Below are positions 5,304 to 5,756 of a DNA stretch of 5,756 nt, piece after piece. Numbering within the stretch: the stretch's first letter is position 1; each line of letters opens with the position of its first letter. This stretch comes from an uncultured euryarchaeote (GTDB lineage Archaea; Thermoplasmatota; Poseidoniia; Poseidoniales; Poseidoniaceae). The notes beneath the pieces are model-generated. The model did not search any database. It saw only the letters and a list, made by a program, of their open reading frames with translations, and was not told the DNA's origin. A program made the position numbers and the translations under genes. The DNA lies in NCBI GenBank assembly GCA_937897005.1, contig CALCOQ010000114.1, positions 1 through 5,756 on the forward strand. The letters are read 5' to 3'.

Positions 5304-5756
5304 ATGACGACGCTTGAGGACGACCAGACTCCCGGTTCATCTCGAAATGATCAGGGCACCTTACGTATCCAACCGGTATGCAGGGATGAGCAACTCGTCG
5401 CTCAGGTCGCTGCAGCAGAACCGGTGTACGGCGAGGCATATCTCTGGTGGTTGACACAAGCATCCTGGTTGTTGAAGACCAGTGAGGCGACCTTTGTCAT
5501 CGACCCTTGGTGGAGAGATGTCTTCGCTGGAGACCATTGGGCGAAACTGCTTGGGGAATACCCACTCCACCCTTCGAATTTCCCTTCGCTTGACCATGTT
5601 CTCTGCAGTCATTGGCACGATGACCATCTCTGCCCTGAAACCATTCCACGCATAGCGGCTGCTCAAGCGCAGACCGATTTCGTCATCCCAAGCCGCAGTG
5701 TAGATGTCGTCGAGGGCTGGGGTGTAGAATCTTCACGTATCATTCCAGCCCATGGG
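5304..5756 (+). CDS. Metallo-beta-lactamase-fold hydrolase (UlaG-like), N-terminal 151 residues, cut by right edge
   Basis: The frame is open from ATG 5304 to the last base and encodes the first part of an MBL-fold metal-dependent hydrolase. After about 45 residues without recognisable motif comes the family pattern: strand LWWLTQASWLLKTS (47-60), strand FVIDPWW (64-70) in which Asp-Pro is the usual DP turn, then SHWHDDHL with the metal-binding set H103, H105, D107 and H108 (HxHxDH), and later IPAHG at the edge. The order 'W-x-x-Q-x-S-x-x-x-K ... IDPW ... SHxHxDH' fits the UlaG/NAPE-PLD-like branch, whose members hydrolyse phosphodiester or lactone bonds; the substrate cannot be told. Start: ATG 5304 has GAGG four bases upstream; TTG 5283 is a same-frame alternative. 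The N-terminal extension contains many Asp/Glu/Gln and no signal peptide, so the enzyme is probably cytosolic. The downstream metal ligands and C-terminus lie outside the window. It is divergent from the peptidase gene. Confidence 0.88.
   Translation, partial: MTTLEDDQTPGSSRNDQGTLRIQPVCRDEQLVAQVAAAEPVYGEAYLWWLTQASWLLKTSEATFVIDPWWRDVFAGDHWAKLLGEYPLHPSNFPSLDHVLCSHWHDDHLCPETIPRIAAAQAQTDFVIPSRSVDVVEGWGVESSRIIPAHG

Noticed and set aside
5361..5666. 101-codon minus-strand frame near the right edge
   Set aside because: It lies opposite the MBL-fold hydrolase, whose HxHxDH motif and strand order identify the true coding strand.
1..5756. CRISPR array, transposon ends, tRNA or rRNA genes, toxin-antitoxin or defence genes
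   Set aside because: No regularly spaced repeats, terminal inverted repeats next to a transposase, cloverleaf-like segments or defence-type domains were found on reading both strands.

Overview
The window looks like chromosomal DNA of a free-living archaeon, most plausibly a marine Group II (Poseidoniales-type) euryarchaeon. This is an inference from gene style only: archaeal-type membrane pyrophosphatase, an orphan lipoprotein with a short Leu-rich signal, a secreted M28 peptidase with a C-terminal membrane anchor and acidic tail, few convincing Shine-Dalgarno sites, very tight gene packing and roughly 50% GC. No marker gene (rRNA, tRNA, ribosomal protein) is present, so the lineage call is moderate at best. 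I see no mobile element, CRISPR array, RNA gene or obvious defence system.

Layout. Positions 2-373 (+) hold the C-terminal part of a sirtuin (NAD-dependent protein deacylase) cut by the left edge. A 108-bp gap with two small inverted repeats leads to a complete K+-dependent membrane pyrophosphatase (hppA, 482-2587, +), whose sequence markers point to Na+ (or Na+/H+) pumping and which carries an acidic insertion in a cytosolic loop resembling a calcium-binding DxDxDG loop. After a 48-bp gap with a 14-bp inverted repeat comes a lipoprotein of unknown function (2636-3580, +). It converges, with only 5 bp between the stop codons, on a two-gene minus-strand unit: an M28 zinc peptidase (3881-5215, -) followed by a small glutaredoxin (3586-3855, -). 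Divergent from the peptidase is the start of a metallo-beta-lactamase-fold hydrolase (5304 to the right edge, +), which runs off the window.

How the genes relate. The pyrophosphatase would use the PPi released by biosynthesis to energise the membrane. The sirtuin consumes NAD to remove acyl groups from lysines. The lipoprotein and the peptidase are predicted to sit on the outer face of the membrane, the peptidase probably contributing to degradation of external peptides. The glutaredoxin is cytosolic and may simply share a transcript with the peptidase. Nothing seen here ties all genes into one pathway; this reads as an ordinary core/accessory stretch with a few lineage-specific elaborations (insertions in the pyrophosphatase and peptidase, an orphan lipoprotein) rather than a new multi-gene system.
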